64,000 nt of DNA, taken from Daedaleopsis sinensis. Lineage: Eukaryota; Basidiomycota; Agaricomycetes; Polyporales; Polyporaceae. The notes beneath the pieces were generated by a model. That model did no database searches. It was not told the DNA's origin and worked only from the letters and a program-made list of their open reading frames with translations. A program made the translations under genes and the position numbers. Positions 34,505 through 45,333 of the stretch are shown here, piece after piece. Where the stretch lies: assembly GCA_033807695.1 (NCBI GenBank), contig CM066306.1:744001-808000 (forward strand), read 5' to 3'. How positions within the stretch are numbered: position 1 is the stretch's first letter; every line of letters starts with the position of its first letter.

Positions 34505-35771
34505 ATGGGTGAGAGGAGGAATATACTTCTGCGGTGAGTACAGTACCGTCTTGGCGTCCGAGACGCATAACGACGCACCTGACGAGCTACATTACAGGCT
34601 ACCTATAGAGGTAGCAGATATGGTCGTTGCGGATCTCGACATCCGCGACTGCATGGCGTGGCGGGGTACATCTCGAATGACGTACCAGCTAGTCGTACGC
34701 GATCTGCGGCACCGACTACGATCATTGGCAGCCGGATTCGTTCGCGACCCCGATGGGTTCTTCGAGGTGCTTTCGCGTCACCGAGGATTGGTCGGCGGAT
34801 TGTTTGCCCTGGCCTTCATGCTTCGGAACGGATCCCTGCGTTTTCACGTCATGGAGATCTATATCCCTGACGAGCTGTACGCTGACTTCCTGGATGCGGC
34901 AGAGGACCATCTTCTTGCACCGCCGAGAGAAGTCATGGTCTTCACGAGCGAACACGTATGGTCGCAGAAGGGCATTCGTGGGTGGACACACTATCGGCTC
35001 GCGTGCGGGCGGTCCGTCGTCGTGTACCAGTCGCTGTGCTGGTCAGCCTTGTCCGCGATCGCTTGCAGCCCTTGCACCGTGCTGTTCAACTACGTGTGCT
35101 GGTCATCCTTTGGTTGCGCGTACCCCTCTATGACGCTGCGGAAACGAGGGTTGGTGGCGGATCGGAGTATGAGAGACGCCATGCCATTCGAGGTTGTTGC
35201 CTTGCGTGCTTTGGAGGTTCAAGGCGTCGAAATCTCGTGGTCGCCGGCGAGATTTGCCCAGGAGGACCTGGCGGAGATGAGGAACGGCGAAGGCAGTAAC
35301 AACTGCCAATCCCGACCCCCGCTAGACAACGCTGACAGGTTCTATGCGCCGGTACGTCTTGGATGCCGATTCAGATCGTCATGGGGGGCACCGGACCAGC
35401 GAGAGAGGGACGGGACGCGAGATTTCACCGAGGTACGACCCTGTTATGCGAAAGACGGGATGTGTCCGAAGGCATTTCGCTATTTCGGGGACGGGGAGTC
35501 GCTCGTGGATTTCATTGACCCTCTAGCGGCGGGAGAGCGGACAAGGTTGGAGGATACTCACATGCCACCGTTTGGAACGGTCATATGTTGGCGGATTTCT
35601 AGCTCTTATCGATGCGACAGTGTCGAGGACTGCCGTACTATGGATGCTCCGTTGGCTCTGAAGTTATGGGAAGGGTATATCTGGCTACCCGCGATACCGG
35701 GAGTGAACACGTTCGCTCGTCGTGTAGCCGATGAGCAGCGCTATCCTCCGTTTTACATTTACCATCATTAG
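34505..35771 (+). CDS. F-box-like / pseudo-nucleotidyltransferase paralog A
   Basis: Two exons. Exon 1 (34505-34533) encodes MGERRNILL plus two bases. Intron 34534-34597 has GTGAGT...TTACAG ends. Exon 2 begins in phase 2, giving R-LPIEVADMVVADLD, an F-box-like helix, then MAWRGTSRMTYQLVV. The total is 400 aa. The core has GGLFALAFMLRNGSLRFHV and MEIYIPDELYADFLDA, aligning with the nucleotidyltransferase-like motif of paralog D, but here the acidic pair is missing. Further family motifs are LFNYVCWSSFGCAYPSMTLR, FRYFGDGESLVDFIDP and MPPFGTVICWRISSSYRCDS. It is a paralog of the genes at 36169, 52499 and 54408. Function is unknown. An F-box would suggest a link to ubiquitin ligases, but the F-box is divergent. 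Confidence 0.72.
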
Positions 35772-36168
35772 CGTTTTGTCTGACAACGTATGTTATGGTA
35801 GTTCTTAAACGTACAGCTTACTTTTGTTTCTCGCCGGTTCACGCGACTGTGGATAGACGATGATCTTCGGAGTCGAGCGGGCGAGCATATCGTGGTGTCA
35901 CTGTGAGTGTCGCTGGAAGTGGAGGAACGAATGGTCAGGGGCGATCCAAACAAACATAAAGCTACTGTGAGAAGTGGGAACATGGTCCATAGACCTGACC
36001 GGTTGTTGAAGGAAATATCTATACCGGTTGAAGGGACAGTGTACGCGGGACAGGTAGTGAGCAGGCTGCATGGTTATGGAGACAAGCAATATATACATGC
36101 ATGTACTATCGGAGGTCATCGGACATGAATAGAATAGAGGGCAGCATATGGTGAAGTATATACTAGTA
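35772..36168. other. Intergenic between paralogs A and B
   Basis: Short 3'-to-3' spacer of the convergent genes at 34505-35771 and 36169-37367. Nothing else was seen. Confidence 0.5.
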
Positions 36169-37367
36169 CTAGATAGACCGGGCGCGACGTCGACGTCTAG
36201 GAGCGGGTAGGAGGGGCAAGGGCTCGGGAGTCGAGGGCATCTCGTATCCTGGCTGTAATGGCATCGACGGGAGCGAAGGGAGAGGACTTGGCATAACTAG
36301 AACAGGCATCGAAATGAACCAGTCGCGTAGAACGGGATCGTCTATGGTGCAAGTGTTCGTACATTCGAACGAAGTTAGAAGACGCCATGCGATCATGGGC
36401 CCGAACGGCGGGACACCGCGCCGTCTCGCTTCGAACACTTCATGTCCCAGCGGATCGAGGAGGGCGACCAGCGAGCCGGGGTCCCCGAAGAACCGGCCTT
36501 GATTGGGACAGACGTGGCTCAGGCGAAGGCAAGGGTGGGTAGCCGGAGGGACGAGTTCTTTGATGTTCCACCCGACGCGACGCTCGGGCCAAGCGAACGG
36601 CGAGACGGCGAAGTGGAAACCCGCTCGGAGCAGCGTGTTCATCACCAGAAAGTCTGTGTCGGAGAACTGTGGAAGTCGGCGGTCGCACAGGAGTGCTTGC
36701 CTCCGCATGCACAGTCCAGGGAAGCTGCACCCGAATGAGTGCTCGGTGACGAAATTCATCACTGCCGATGAGATACCGCGCACAATCCCGGTTAGAGGAG
36801 TGATGGACGCGGATCGGTAGATGATCACCGCGTGGTTGTTACGCATGTGGAAAGTTGCGGATGCACATATCTCGCGCTCGATAGCGAATGCGGGGGGGCT
36901 AGCGTCGGTCTCGATTGCTCGGATGTCACAAGAGTTCGCGTAACACGTGCGAAGGTCGTCGAGGAAGCCGAGGTATGTACGATGCGGGGTGTAGACTTGT
37001 AAGACGTTGCATTTCAAGGATCTGTCTCGGAGGATGAAAGCGAGTGCTGCGACGCCTCCTATGACTGCGGCGTGTTTGGTGAGGAGGGTCAGGAAGGTCG
37101 ATGGATACCGGAAGAACGGGAAGAGAACTCGGAGGAGACTGCGTCGTAGAGACCCTGACACCTCGCTGTACGTCCGTCGACAGACAGCTCGCCAACGCAG
37201 TGCCATGTCAATGGCAATGTCGTCCGCGATATATCCGTGCAGTTCCGCGGGTAACCTGAATTCAACGTTAGCAGCAAAGATTTGGATAGGCTGGGTACTT
37301 ACCTGTCAATGAACGAAGTGCGAGACCGCGTGGCGTTTGCCGTCCGTTTCCTGGTGGAGACAGACAT
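36169..37367 (-). CDS. F-box-like / pseudo-nucleotidyltransferase paralog B
   Basis: Two exons. Exon 1 (37367-37303) encodes MSVSTRKRTANATRSRTSF and ends in phase 2. A 47-bp intron (37302-37256, GTAAGT...TTCAG) follows. Exon 2 continues R-LPAELHGYIADDIAID, the F-box-like segment, then LRWRAVCRRTYSEVS. The total is 383 aa, and the intron lies at the same codon as in paralog A. The core has IGGVAALAFILRDRSLKCNV and LQVYTPHRTYLGFLDDL with the DxD acidic pair replaced. Shared motifs are VMNFVTEHSFGCSFPGLCMR, RFFGDPGSLVALLDPLG and PPFGPMIAWRLLTSFECTNT. The C-terminus is Pro-rich and ends in RRRRRARSI. It is convergent with paralog A, consistent with an inverted duplication. Confidence 0.75.
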
Positions 37368-38631
37368 GGTAGAACGAGACGTGACTCCGCCGTGGTCTTA
37401 CAACTGGAGGCGACGAGACGGAGAGGCTGTCGGGAAAGTATACGTGCTCGGGGGGATGCTGCGGTTCTAATTTATCGGCGCTCCGTATTCTTGCAAAGTA
37501 GGTTATGATTCAAGCGAGGCGGTGCAGGTTACGTTCTGGCGAATCTGTTCCCGAGGATAATCGGGCCGCCCGTCGACGCGATCGGTCATGTGGGGCTCGA
37601 TGTGCCGTATGGGAAGCATGCGATAGAGAATGCCGAGACCGCAGAAGCGCGTGAGAGGGGCATCGATCCCAGAGCCTGTCGCTGTAAAATGGCGCGATGC
37701 CCAGACAGCGCAGCTTGAACTGGAACATCTGATTGATCTGCACACTGACGTCGGAGCGTGGAGTGGTCTGGAGGCACGAAGGTCCGAAGGTGCGAAGGTG
37801 CGAAGATGCGATCGGACGGGTAGCCAGGGTGTTGAACATGAAGGCATAGAGACTAGAAGGCGCGGTGGAACGAGGGTCTAGCATGGAAGGATGTGCATGG
37901 AATAGAGATGTCCGGAAGCCCATGGAAGGGAAGGAACGAGACCCGATGACACAGTTGTGAGAAGGCGAAAAGGTGGACTGCGGAGGACGAAGGGCAAAAT
38001 GCCGAAAACGAGAGAAGCATACATGACCGACGGGGACAATGAGATCGTGCGCAGTGGCCGACTGGCCATACATGATGTCATGTGCGACGGAGCGCGGAGT
38101 AGTCCCAGTATAGTCACGGCCGTCGGCAGTAGAGCCGTGTGAGGTTTATGTTGGGTGTGAGGTTCCGCGCGTCATCGACGGGGACGATTGTTGAATCTGA
38201 TGATAGTAGACTAGGAGAGCGGTATCACGAACACGTGTCGCAGTGGATGGTGACGATAATGTAGTGCATTACACGGACAGAGGTGAGGAGGGTCGAATGT
38301 GATCTACGTGATGGATTCAGAGTTGCGCGATACCCGGATCGGTATTCACAGACGAATTCCGGTGTCAAGGGTTGCCCAGCTATCGTCGGCGCATCCTGGA
38401 TGGCTTAATGGCCAGGTTATTAGTCAGCGTGCTCGTCCAGATTGCGGGACAAAGGACTTACCTTGCACCCGCTCCATTGACAACGGGCGGTCTGCCGCCA
38501 GGCAGAGTAAGGAGACGAGGGTGGTCTCCAATAGTCAGGACGGAGAACGGGAGCAGTTTGCACGTGTTGGGAATGGTAGATGCGCGGAGATGGTCCGCCG
38601 GCTGACGGTGCCGTCGTAGAGAATGTTGTTG
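37368..38631. other. Intergenic between paralog B and Helitron ORF
   Basis: No gene supported. A short run of GAAGGTGCGAAGGTGCGAAG-type microrepeats lies at about 37785-37810. If the Helitron ends close to its ORF, its 3' end (CTRR with a hairpin, on the minus strand) should be here, but I could not identify it with confidence. Confidence 0.35.
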
Positions 38632-41600
38632 TCATGCCCCAATGCAATTCGTGTCTGCTATGTGTTGTGCCATACACTTGCTGTCGAGGTCGGCTAAGCG
38701 TTTTAGCTCTTCACGCAACTCTGCAGATAATGGACCTTTCAGCTTCGAGCGAGGGAATGGTCGAAGAATGTGGAGCCCGGAGAAACTTCGTACTCGAGAC
38801 AACATCACGTACACCCCTTGCAAGGAGCGAGCTGATGCCAGGTCGACAATAGCGGTGTCAAGAGATCTGCCTTGTGCCTTATAGTCAGTGTAACAGTAGG
38901 CAGGAAGGATCGGCAATTGGGACCGAACGACACTGATCTCGCACGGCGAACGGTCTTCAGAGGTAGCTGGACGTGTCCACTTGAACGTAGTCTGAACTGG
39001 AAAGATGGGTACGACGTCTTCGCCAACAGTGTCAGTAAGAGCCCCAGATCCAGGAATATGAACGTACACGACGACTGGAACTCTGAGGCCACCCACGATA
39101 TCGTACCGGATGTCATTGACGGTTCCGATGGCCCCGTTGACTACATGGTTCGCGAACGCTAGGTTCTCCTGAATCATTACTCTCATTCCTGGGAACAGCT
39201 GGAACTGCGAAGGAATATCCCCGGTCAGCTTGCATTGCAGATTGCTAAGCCGAGCGCGGTCGGTACCAACCACTAGTTCACCATCAATAGTATCGATGCA
39301 ATGATAGGTGTGAATTTCAGCAGAGATGGCTTCCGCGTGCATCCGCAAGAGCAACTTGTTGATCACATCGCGAGTTGACCGGAGACCGACGATGACGGGC
39401 GTGTCGGTAAATGTGCTCTCAATGAGTGCTGGTCCCATCATGGACCTGGCCATGACCCGTTCGTGGAGATCGCGGAAGTCGTCCGCAAGTCCATGACGTC
39501 TAGCCGTTTCAGATCCTGCGACTCGTACACGTTCCAGTAGCTGTGCGTATCGCTGATCTCCTTGCTGACGCTGATTCTTTTTCAGGAGCACGACGGTGTT
39601 GACTAGTCGCCATAGGTACACACCTTTCAGGGCAGAAACACCACGACCGGTCTGTAGAAGTGCATCGGGAGCTTTCGATTTCAGCACGAGTTCGTGACTG
39701 TAGAGGGACGGAACTCTAACTGGTCGTAGTTGGCCAAAGTCTCCAGTGAAGATAACATTGATTCCCCCGAACGGGCGGTCCTCGGCAGTTCCCGATATGC
39801 CTTTAGCGCGCTGCAGACGCGTGGATATCTCACACAGTGTTGGGGCGCCCAGCATGGAGATCTCGTCTATCACCAAGTACTCGACGTGTTGCCAAATTTC
39901 TACCAGCTGTTGAGTATCTCGCGGTAACTTGTAAGGTAGTAGTACTAATGAATGGATAGTGTAGCCTCCTATGAGGATCGCAGCTGCCCCAGTGGGTGCG
40001 GCAACTAAGATGACGTGGCGACGACCTAACAAGTCGAAGAGGTGCAAAATGGCATTTACAACGTGGGTCTTGCCGGTACCTCCGATTCCCCCCATATACA
40101 TCAATAGCTGTTCGCCACCGAAACACGCGTGGTGAGCAACGATCTCGTATGCCCGGCGCTGTTCGTCATTATCATGCAGTCTAAAGCTCGCACTGACTCG
40201 ATGAATAATATCGAACAGAGAAGTTTGTGCACTGCCCGATGGTAGCCGCGTGCTGCCTGGTGCATTGTCGTCAAGCCGGACGATATCTACGGCGGCCGTA
40301 CGCTCGATGTCTACCTCCATCCGGCGACGTTGGCGTGGGCGATCAGGACTGCTATGAGAGGTGGGTCTTCGCTTCTGTTTTAGGCGCTGCATGTCCTGCT
40401 GTTGCTGCGTTATTGTCTCCCGGTCCGAAAGTTGTATGGCTTCGACAGTTCCATACACGGGAGGTGGTCCGGATATAGAGCTGTTACGGAACACCTTCTG
40501 AAGAGCTACACGCGCGGGAAGGGTAATCAGTTGATCGAGCATGTGTAGGATGTTGAGATCGTCGTCGGGCGCAGTACTTCCATCAGGGAGTTGCTGATCG
40601 AAGTGGTGCACGTCGGGATCTCCTGCACCCTCGACATCCTCTTCGACATCGTGGGCGTGGGTGGTTTCCTCGATGCCGCCGCAATGATTACGTGCTGCCC
40701 GTCGTCGGTCATTGGCTCGGTCTCGTGCGTCCCTGCACTCTGACAAAACGTTCATGTGCATGATGATCTGTCGATGTCGGGCTGGAATTGAAGTTTCCCG
40801 ACGAATGTAGGCATCATGCCACGTCTCAGAAGGTCCTTTCAGCTCTGCCGGACGTCGCCAGGGAGTGAATAACGTCAGGACAATTCTGGCCCACTCTTCT
40901 CGCTCGCCATCGGTACGGTCACTGCGAGGAATGCGACTACCCAGGATTACTGGGATCACCCACACCACGCGCTTCCGAACTAGATGTGTCTCGTGCTGTG
41001 GGTGATCTGGTAGAAAGCATCCTCGCATTTCTTCGCGACGTCCGGGTCGTCGATTCCGGGAACTGGTATCTTCGGTGCGCTGCTGTAGACGACTAGCTTC
41101 GCTGTGCCTTGTGATCTTCTCTGTCAATCCGGTATATTCGTACAAACTCATCAAGTCGAACGGTTCTGTGCATGGACGGTATAAGTAGTCTTGCTGCTGC
41201 GAGACTGCGGAGATTGAACCGTCTTGGAGTGTTAGAGTTACAGAGTCTGTGGTGTGATGGATATCGCTATCGTCTTCATCATGGGTCTCTTCACCGAGAT
41301 CCTGCTGCGGAGGATGTGGTGCCTGTGATTCGTTTCGAGTTTCGTCGGTGCCTTGAACCGTGGTTATGGGCGTACTATTATCTGCAGTGGGCATCCAGTA
41401 GTGGGTTATTAGCCGCTTGAAGACAGGCAGGTGCAAGATGCGATATCGATGACTCGTGTAATGGTCTCCGCCGCCTACCAGATAGCTCATAACCTGTTGA
41501 TGTGATACCTCGGTTCTGCAGAGCATACTATTCACGGCAATCGTGAGAGCACCGGCATCGGTCATTTGAGTCCACTCCTGAACATCCTGATATTTCGTGT

Positions 41601-44493
41601 TTGTACGCTGAATCGCATACATGAGCGCTGCGAGACCTAAGTGAGAAGGAATCGGTGCCTTGGTGATATAGTCCGTTATATAGTAGATCAGTGCCTTGGC
41701 ACCTTCGCCTGATCCTATGTGCTTGATGTCCATATTGCATTTCATGAGAAAGATTACTAAATCATTGTAATTTGCGATTCTAGGGTGTAACCGACGAAGT
41801 AGGATTGAACCACTTTCCTCATCGATGGTCGTGAATGCCCGTGTACTTCCATCCATGCGCATCCTACAGTTTGCGTCGACGCGAAGTTGGCCAGCGCGTA
41901 AGTACTTCCAGCAGGTCTCGGTGTGCTCATGCCAGTTGTAGTGCTCGACGAGATCGTTCACGTATAACTGGTAGAGCGGCGCGAAATCTTCCGGCTCGTA
42001 GTCTCTCCTCAGTGGTCCGGTGATTGTTCCGGGGTGGACAAGTTCCCTGCGTTCCAGGCGACGCTGATGCAAGTCCTGATCGGTACATGGAACGGCTTGC
42101 ACGCCCGTGGTCCCGAGTAATTCGGATTTGATGACTGCTTCCAGCCACCGGAACATATCCAGTTCGTATTGCTCTGAGTCTTGCATCATGTCCCGCATCT
42201 CTTGTGGCGACGGATGTCCTCTCAGCCATATAAGCATGTGGCAGTGTAAGGTTCCGCGGAATTGGCACTCGACCGTGCCGAAATATGCTATGCATTCACC
42301 GAACAGTCCTCCTCCTTCCTTGCCGTATCGTAATATTATGTCGATGAAAGATGTTATCATGATGTGGAAGAACCTAGCGCATGCACCCGGGTTTTGTGCA
42401 ACGAGTAATCTCCGTTGCCACTCTGTGAGCTGAATCCCTGATTCCAGGTGTTCAAGATCGATGTGGTTACCTGCCAGTAACTGGACGAGTGGGTGGTTCA
42501 CGTCCGAAGGATTCAACGTGATGAAAAAGGCTGGCGTTCCATGGAAATTTACAAGTGAGCGTATCTGGTTTCGCAGCCCTAGTCGGTAGCCTGAGGTCCC
42601 GGGCAGGTGGCGAAGAACGGTACTGACACTGTTGACGAGTCCTAACAGGTCACGCTCTTGTACTGTCTGCGCTTCGTAATTATGGTCATGGCTGAATCGA
42701 TCTATCAGCCTAGCAAGGAGCTGCTTATCTACAGCGAGTAACTGCTGTACAATTTCATGCTGTCGAGAGACTTTCACGCGAAATCTGACAGAGTCACATA
42801 TGGTCTTCTTCTGCAGGATATTATAGTATACGAAGGCGAAGTCTGCATCGCGTTCGAAAGGACCGTCGTGAAGCTGCAACAAGTACTTCAACTGTTCCTC
42901 CATTGTGACCACGATCGTACGATCTGGATGATGGAATCCGCCTATTCCCCAGGGATCGAGGTGTGGGAATAACCAGGTGAGTAGAGAGGTGTTCTTGAAG
43001 TCGGGAACGAATCGCTCTCCAGCCTGTGATTTGATGAACCGCCCATTATGTAGGCAGTGATATAACGCTTTCAGCTTCATGTCTCGATATGAAATAGGAG
43101 AGTCGTCACTAGACGTGTACCCGACACTTTCCATTAGCACATCGGAGTCTGACGGAGGCTGGGTGCGAATAGTATTGCGAGTGCTATAGTCAGAGGCCGC
43201 TTCGTCAGTTCGTCCACCTTCGTCTATAAATCCGATGTCAATAGCACACGGTACTCCTACACCCCGAGCGTTGTCCTCCTCACTGATAAGGGCAGACATG
43301 TTTCGTTCGCTTATTCCGTGAAATTCCGATGAGGTCATGTAATAGGGGTTTCCTGTCACCAGAAATTCAAGAATAGTTCTGACAACTGAAGGCCGGACGA
43401 GCACCGGTCCTAGTTTACGAATGGTCTCACGGGTAGGCGGAACTTTCCCGACAAAAACGGCGCACGCGGTATCCCTGACAACAGACGGTGGAGGCGGTAG
43501 CACGTCGTTGAGCTGTGTTGAATTCTGGGGCATTACCAGGACATTTCCCCGGAGGAAACGTTGTTCCGTCGCCGGGTCCTCCATGCTCGAATTCCCTGCG
43601 GTCCCAGGCGCAGTCGGCTTCGGAAGCTGACTGAAACGATAGGATATACGACTGCTCCTTGCACGAGCGACTAATAGCTTCTCAAACTGGGTGCTATTGT
43701 GAAATGCCAGGCGGACTGGTTCGGGAAGTGCGGAATGACCATAGTACAACCAGTTGGCGAGACATAGCTTCGGCATGCGGGACTTTTGGACTAGATCACG
43801 ATCGCAAACACGACAGAGAGTCATGGGTGCGAGATGCCACCGGTCCTGTAGCCCCGCAGGCTCCAGCAATGCCATGTTATAGAGTTCGAAGTCGTAGGTG
43901 CGAGGGAGAACGACGTCGGGGAGCGCGAGATTCTGCAGCAAAGATAGGTCAAAGTCTGAAGGGTGAACCGTCCTTGCATCTGAAGGCTGAGTGCGCCTGC
44001 CGCATGCTGCACAAGCGACGGGCTGCATTTTGGTTGTGGTCATCTCTGCTTGCCACTCTGTGATAATCGTGTCTCTCAACGTTTCGTCAGCAATCTGCAT
44101 GAAAGAACGATCAAAGTTATCCAGACCCGTCAGCCATATCTGTCGTCTGCGTTCTACCTGAATAGGGGTGCGTTCAGCCCGGAGAGTAGTGAATTGCAAT
44201 AGTATGACCGGACAGTCAGTAGAACACTGGTGCTGCAACAATTTTTGGCGTATGGATCGAAGACCGTCCCGTCCGCCCAGCGAGAGTTCGTGTGCATGTG
44301 CCAATTCTCGTAGATCTCCTGCAGACCACATCGAATACAGTGTGAAAGCGCGGGTTATTGAGCAATTCAGTAGAATATCATCGCAAGCGGTGGTCAACGC
44401 CGAGACCGGCGTGTCATGGGTTATAGTGATGATGCTCTGCAGTAAGTGCGTGACGTCTAGGGTCAGCCCCTCTTCATCGCACCACTGGAGCAT
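38632..44493 (-). CDS. Helitron Rep-helicase (RepHel) transposase
   Basis: Rolling-circle transposase in one uninterrupted frame of 1,953 codons. The N-terminal third has a cysteine cluster (CAACGRRTQPSDARTVHPSD), CRVCDRDLVQKSRMPKLCLA and NWLYYGHSALPEP, typical of Helitron DUF6570. The Rep domain includes FFITLNPSDVNHPLVQLLAG, the HUH motif in RGTLHCHMLIWLRG and the tyrosine region KALIYYITDYITKAPIP. The C-terminal Pif1/SF1 helicase has Walker A GGIGGTGKTHVVNA, Walker B VIDEISMLGAPTL, GGINVIFTGDFGQLRPV, motif V YKAQGRSLDTAIVDLA and motif VI VYVMLSRVRSF. An acceptor-like TAAACAG just upstream (about 44499-44505, minus) could join a 5' exon ending ASENLQ, so the N-terminus may be longer. No stop or frameshift is present, which suggests recent activity. 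Confidence 0.93.
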   Translation of the reverse strand: MLQWCDEEGLTLDVTHLLQSIITITHDTPVSALTTACDDILLNCSITRAFTLYSMWSAGDLRELAHAHELSLGGRDGLRSIRQKLLQHQCSTDCPVILLQFTTLRAERTPIQVERRRQIWLTGLDNFDRSFMQIADETLRDTIITEWQAEMTTTKMQPVACAACGRRTQPSDARTVHPSDFDLSLLQNLALPDVVLPRTYDFELYNMALLEPAGLQDRWHLAPMTLCRVCDRDLVQKSRMPKLCLANWLYYGHSALPEPVRLAFHNSTQFEKLLVARARSSRISYRFSQLPKPTAPGTAGNSSMEDPATEQRFLRGNVLVMPQNSTQLNDVLPPPPSVVRDTACAVFVGKVPPTRETIRKLGPVLVRPSVVRTILEFLVTGNPYYMTSSEFHGISERNMSALISEEDNARGVGVPCAIDIGFIDEGGRTDEAASDYSTRNTIRTQPPSDSDVLMESVGYTSSDDSPISYRDMKLKALYHCLHNGRFIKSQAGERFVPDFKNTSLLTWLFPHLDPWGIGGFHHPDRTIVVTMEEQLKYLLQLHDGPFERDADFAFVYYNILQKKTICDSVRFRVKVSRQHEIVQQLLAVDKQLLARLIDRFSHDHNYEAQTVQERDLLGLVNSVSTVLRHLPGTSGYRLGLRNQIRSLVNFHGTPAFFITLNPSDVNHPLVQLLAGNHIDLEHLESGIQLTEWQRRLLVAQNPGACARFFHIMITSFIDIILRYGKEGGGLFGECIAYFGTVECQFRGTLHCHMLIWLRGHPSPQEMRDMMQDSEQYELDMFRWLEAVIKSELLGTTGVQAVPCTDQDLHQRRLERRELVHPGTITGPLRRDYEPEDFAPLYQLYVNDLVEHYNWHEHTETCWKYLRAGQLRVDANCRMRMDGSTRAFTTIDEESGSILLRRLHPRIANYNDLVIFLMKCNMDIKHIGSGEGAKALIYYITDYITKAPIPSHLGLAALMYAIQRTNTKYQDVQEWTQMTDAGALTIAVNSMLCRTEVSHQQVMSYLVGGGDHYTSHRYRILHLPVFKRLITHYWMPTADNSTPITTVQGTDETRNESQAPHPPQQDLGEETHDEDDSDIHHTTDSVTLTLQDGSISAVSQQQDYLYRPCTEPFDLMSLYEYTGLTEKITRHSEASRLQQRTEDTSSRNRRPGRREEMRGCFLPDHPQHETHLVRKRVVWVIPVILGSRIPRSDRTDGEREEWARIVLTLFTPWRRPAELKGPSETWHDAYIRRETSIPARHRQIIMHMNVLSECRDARDRANDRRRAARNHCGGIEETTHAHDVEEDVEGAGDPDVHHFDQQLPDGSTAPDDDLNILHMLDQLITLPARVALQKVFRNSSISGPPPVYGTVEAIQLSDRETITQQQQDMQRLKQKRRPTSHSSPDRPRQRRRMEVDIERTAAVDIVRLDDNAPGSTRLPSGSAQTSLFDIIHRVSASFRLHDNDEQRRAYEIVAHHACFGGEQLLMYMGGIGGTGKTHVVNAILHLFDLLGRRHVILVAAPTGAAAILIGGYTIHSLVLLPYKLPRDTQQLVEIWQHVEYLVIDEISMLGAPTLCEISTRLQRAKGISGTAEDRPFGGINVIFTGDFGQLRPVRVPSLYSHELVLKSKAPDALLQTGRGVSALKGVYLWRLVNTVVLLKKNQRQQGDQRYAQLLERVRVAGSETARRHGLADDFRDLHERVMARSMMGPALIESTFTDTPVIVGLRSTRDVINKLLLRMHAEAISAEIHTYHCIDTIDGELVVGTDRARLSNLQCKLTGDIPSQFQLFPGMRVMIQENLAFANHVVNGAIGTVNDIRYDIVGGLRVPVVVYVHIPGSGALTDTVGEDVVPIFPVQTTFKWTRPATSEDRSPCEISVVRSQLPILPAYCYTDYKAQGRSLDTAIVDLASARSLQGVYVMLSRVRSFSGLHILRPFPRSKLKGPLSAELREELKRLADLDSKCMAQHIADTNCIGA

Positions 44494-45333
44494 GGTCTGT
44501 TTAGAGTCAGACAGAGACAGACCAACTCGACCTGCAAGTTCTCAGATGCACAGGTGAGCGTAGATGACCGAACGAGAATAACTGCGTACCACATGCTGGG
44601 TGGTCGGTGTCGTACCGAGGTTCGCATAGGGTGCTCCACACGTCTACTGAGTGACTGAGAATGTGTCCACACGGGTAGTCAAAGGGTACTACGCGTACCG
44701 TAAGTCGCCTCGGACAATAGGTCGTGGCCGGCGACAGTCGTGACATTCTCTGTCTCGGAATACCCTGGAACGATTGAGCACGTCAGTGGTGGGTTGCGTG
44801 CCAGAGTCAAGCGACTCACGATCCGTGTCCAGTTGCCACTCCTGTGAATGAAGGAGCCGCAGATCCTCTGCGAAAAGCCTTAGTGCTTGATGCTGGGAGG
44901 TCATTTGTGAGATCGTAGAGTGATCCGATCGCGCGCATGCTGTTAAATATGTCTGTAGGTTCCGGAGTAGCGAGCATCTTGCGCCGGTTCGTCCTATTCG
45001 TACTTGGTCACAGCTGACATATGAGTTAGAATCGGATACGGAGAGGACCAAAATTGGATCAGACAGCAGAGTGGGCGTCCGGGCGGAACTAATCCCGTAA
45101 AGCATCCGCGTGACACACCGCTGGGAAGCCATGTATCTTCGAAGACGTGCGGGGAACTGTACATCCACGGATAGGGCCGGAGACATTGTCAGCAATACGG
45201 TCGGCGGTAAGGACGCAATGTCCGGGAGGAAGTGGGATGACGCTGACTGGTCAAACATACATAACTTCAGGCGATTTGGTACCTCCCTTTCCATCTGTCT
45301 CACTCGTTCACTGCCCCCAGCCTTCGTATTATC
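44494..45333. other. Spacer between Helitron ORF and R2 gene
   Basis: Both neighbours start at its edges and point outward. A minus-strand frame (about 45350-44690) contains CHDCRRPRP and could belong to a spliced 5' part of the Helitron protein, but I see no family match strong enough to call it. The R2 promoter should lie near 45200-45333. Confidence 0.35.
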
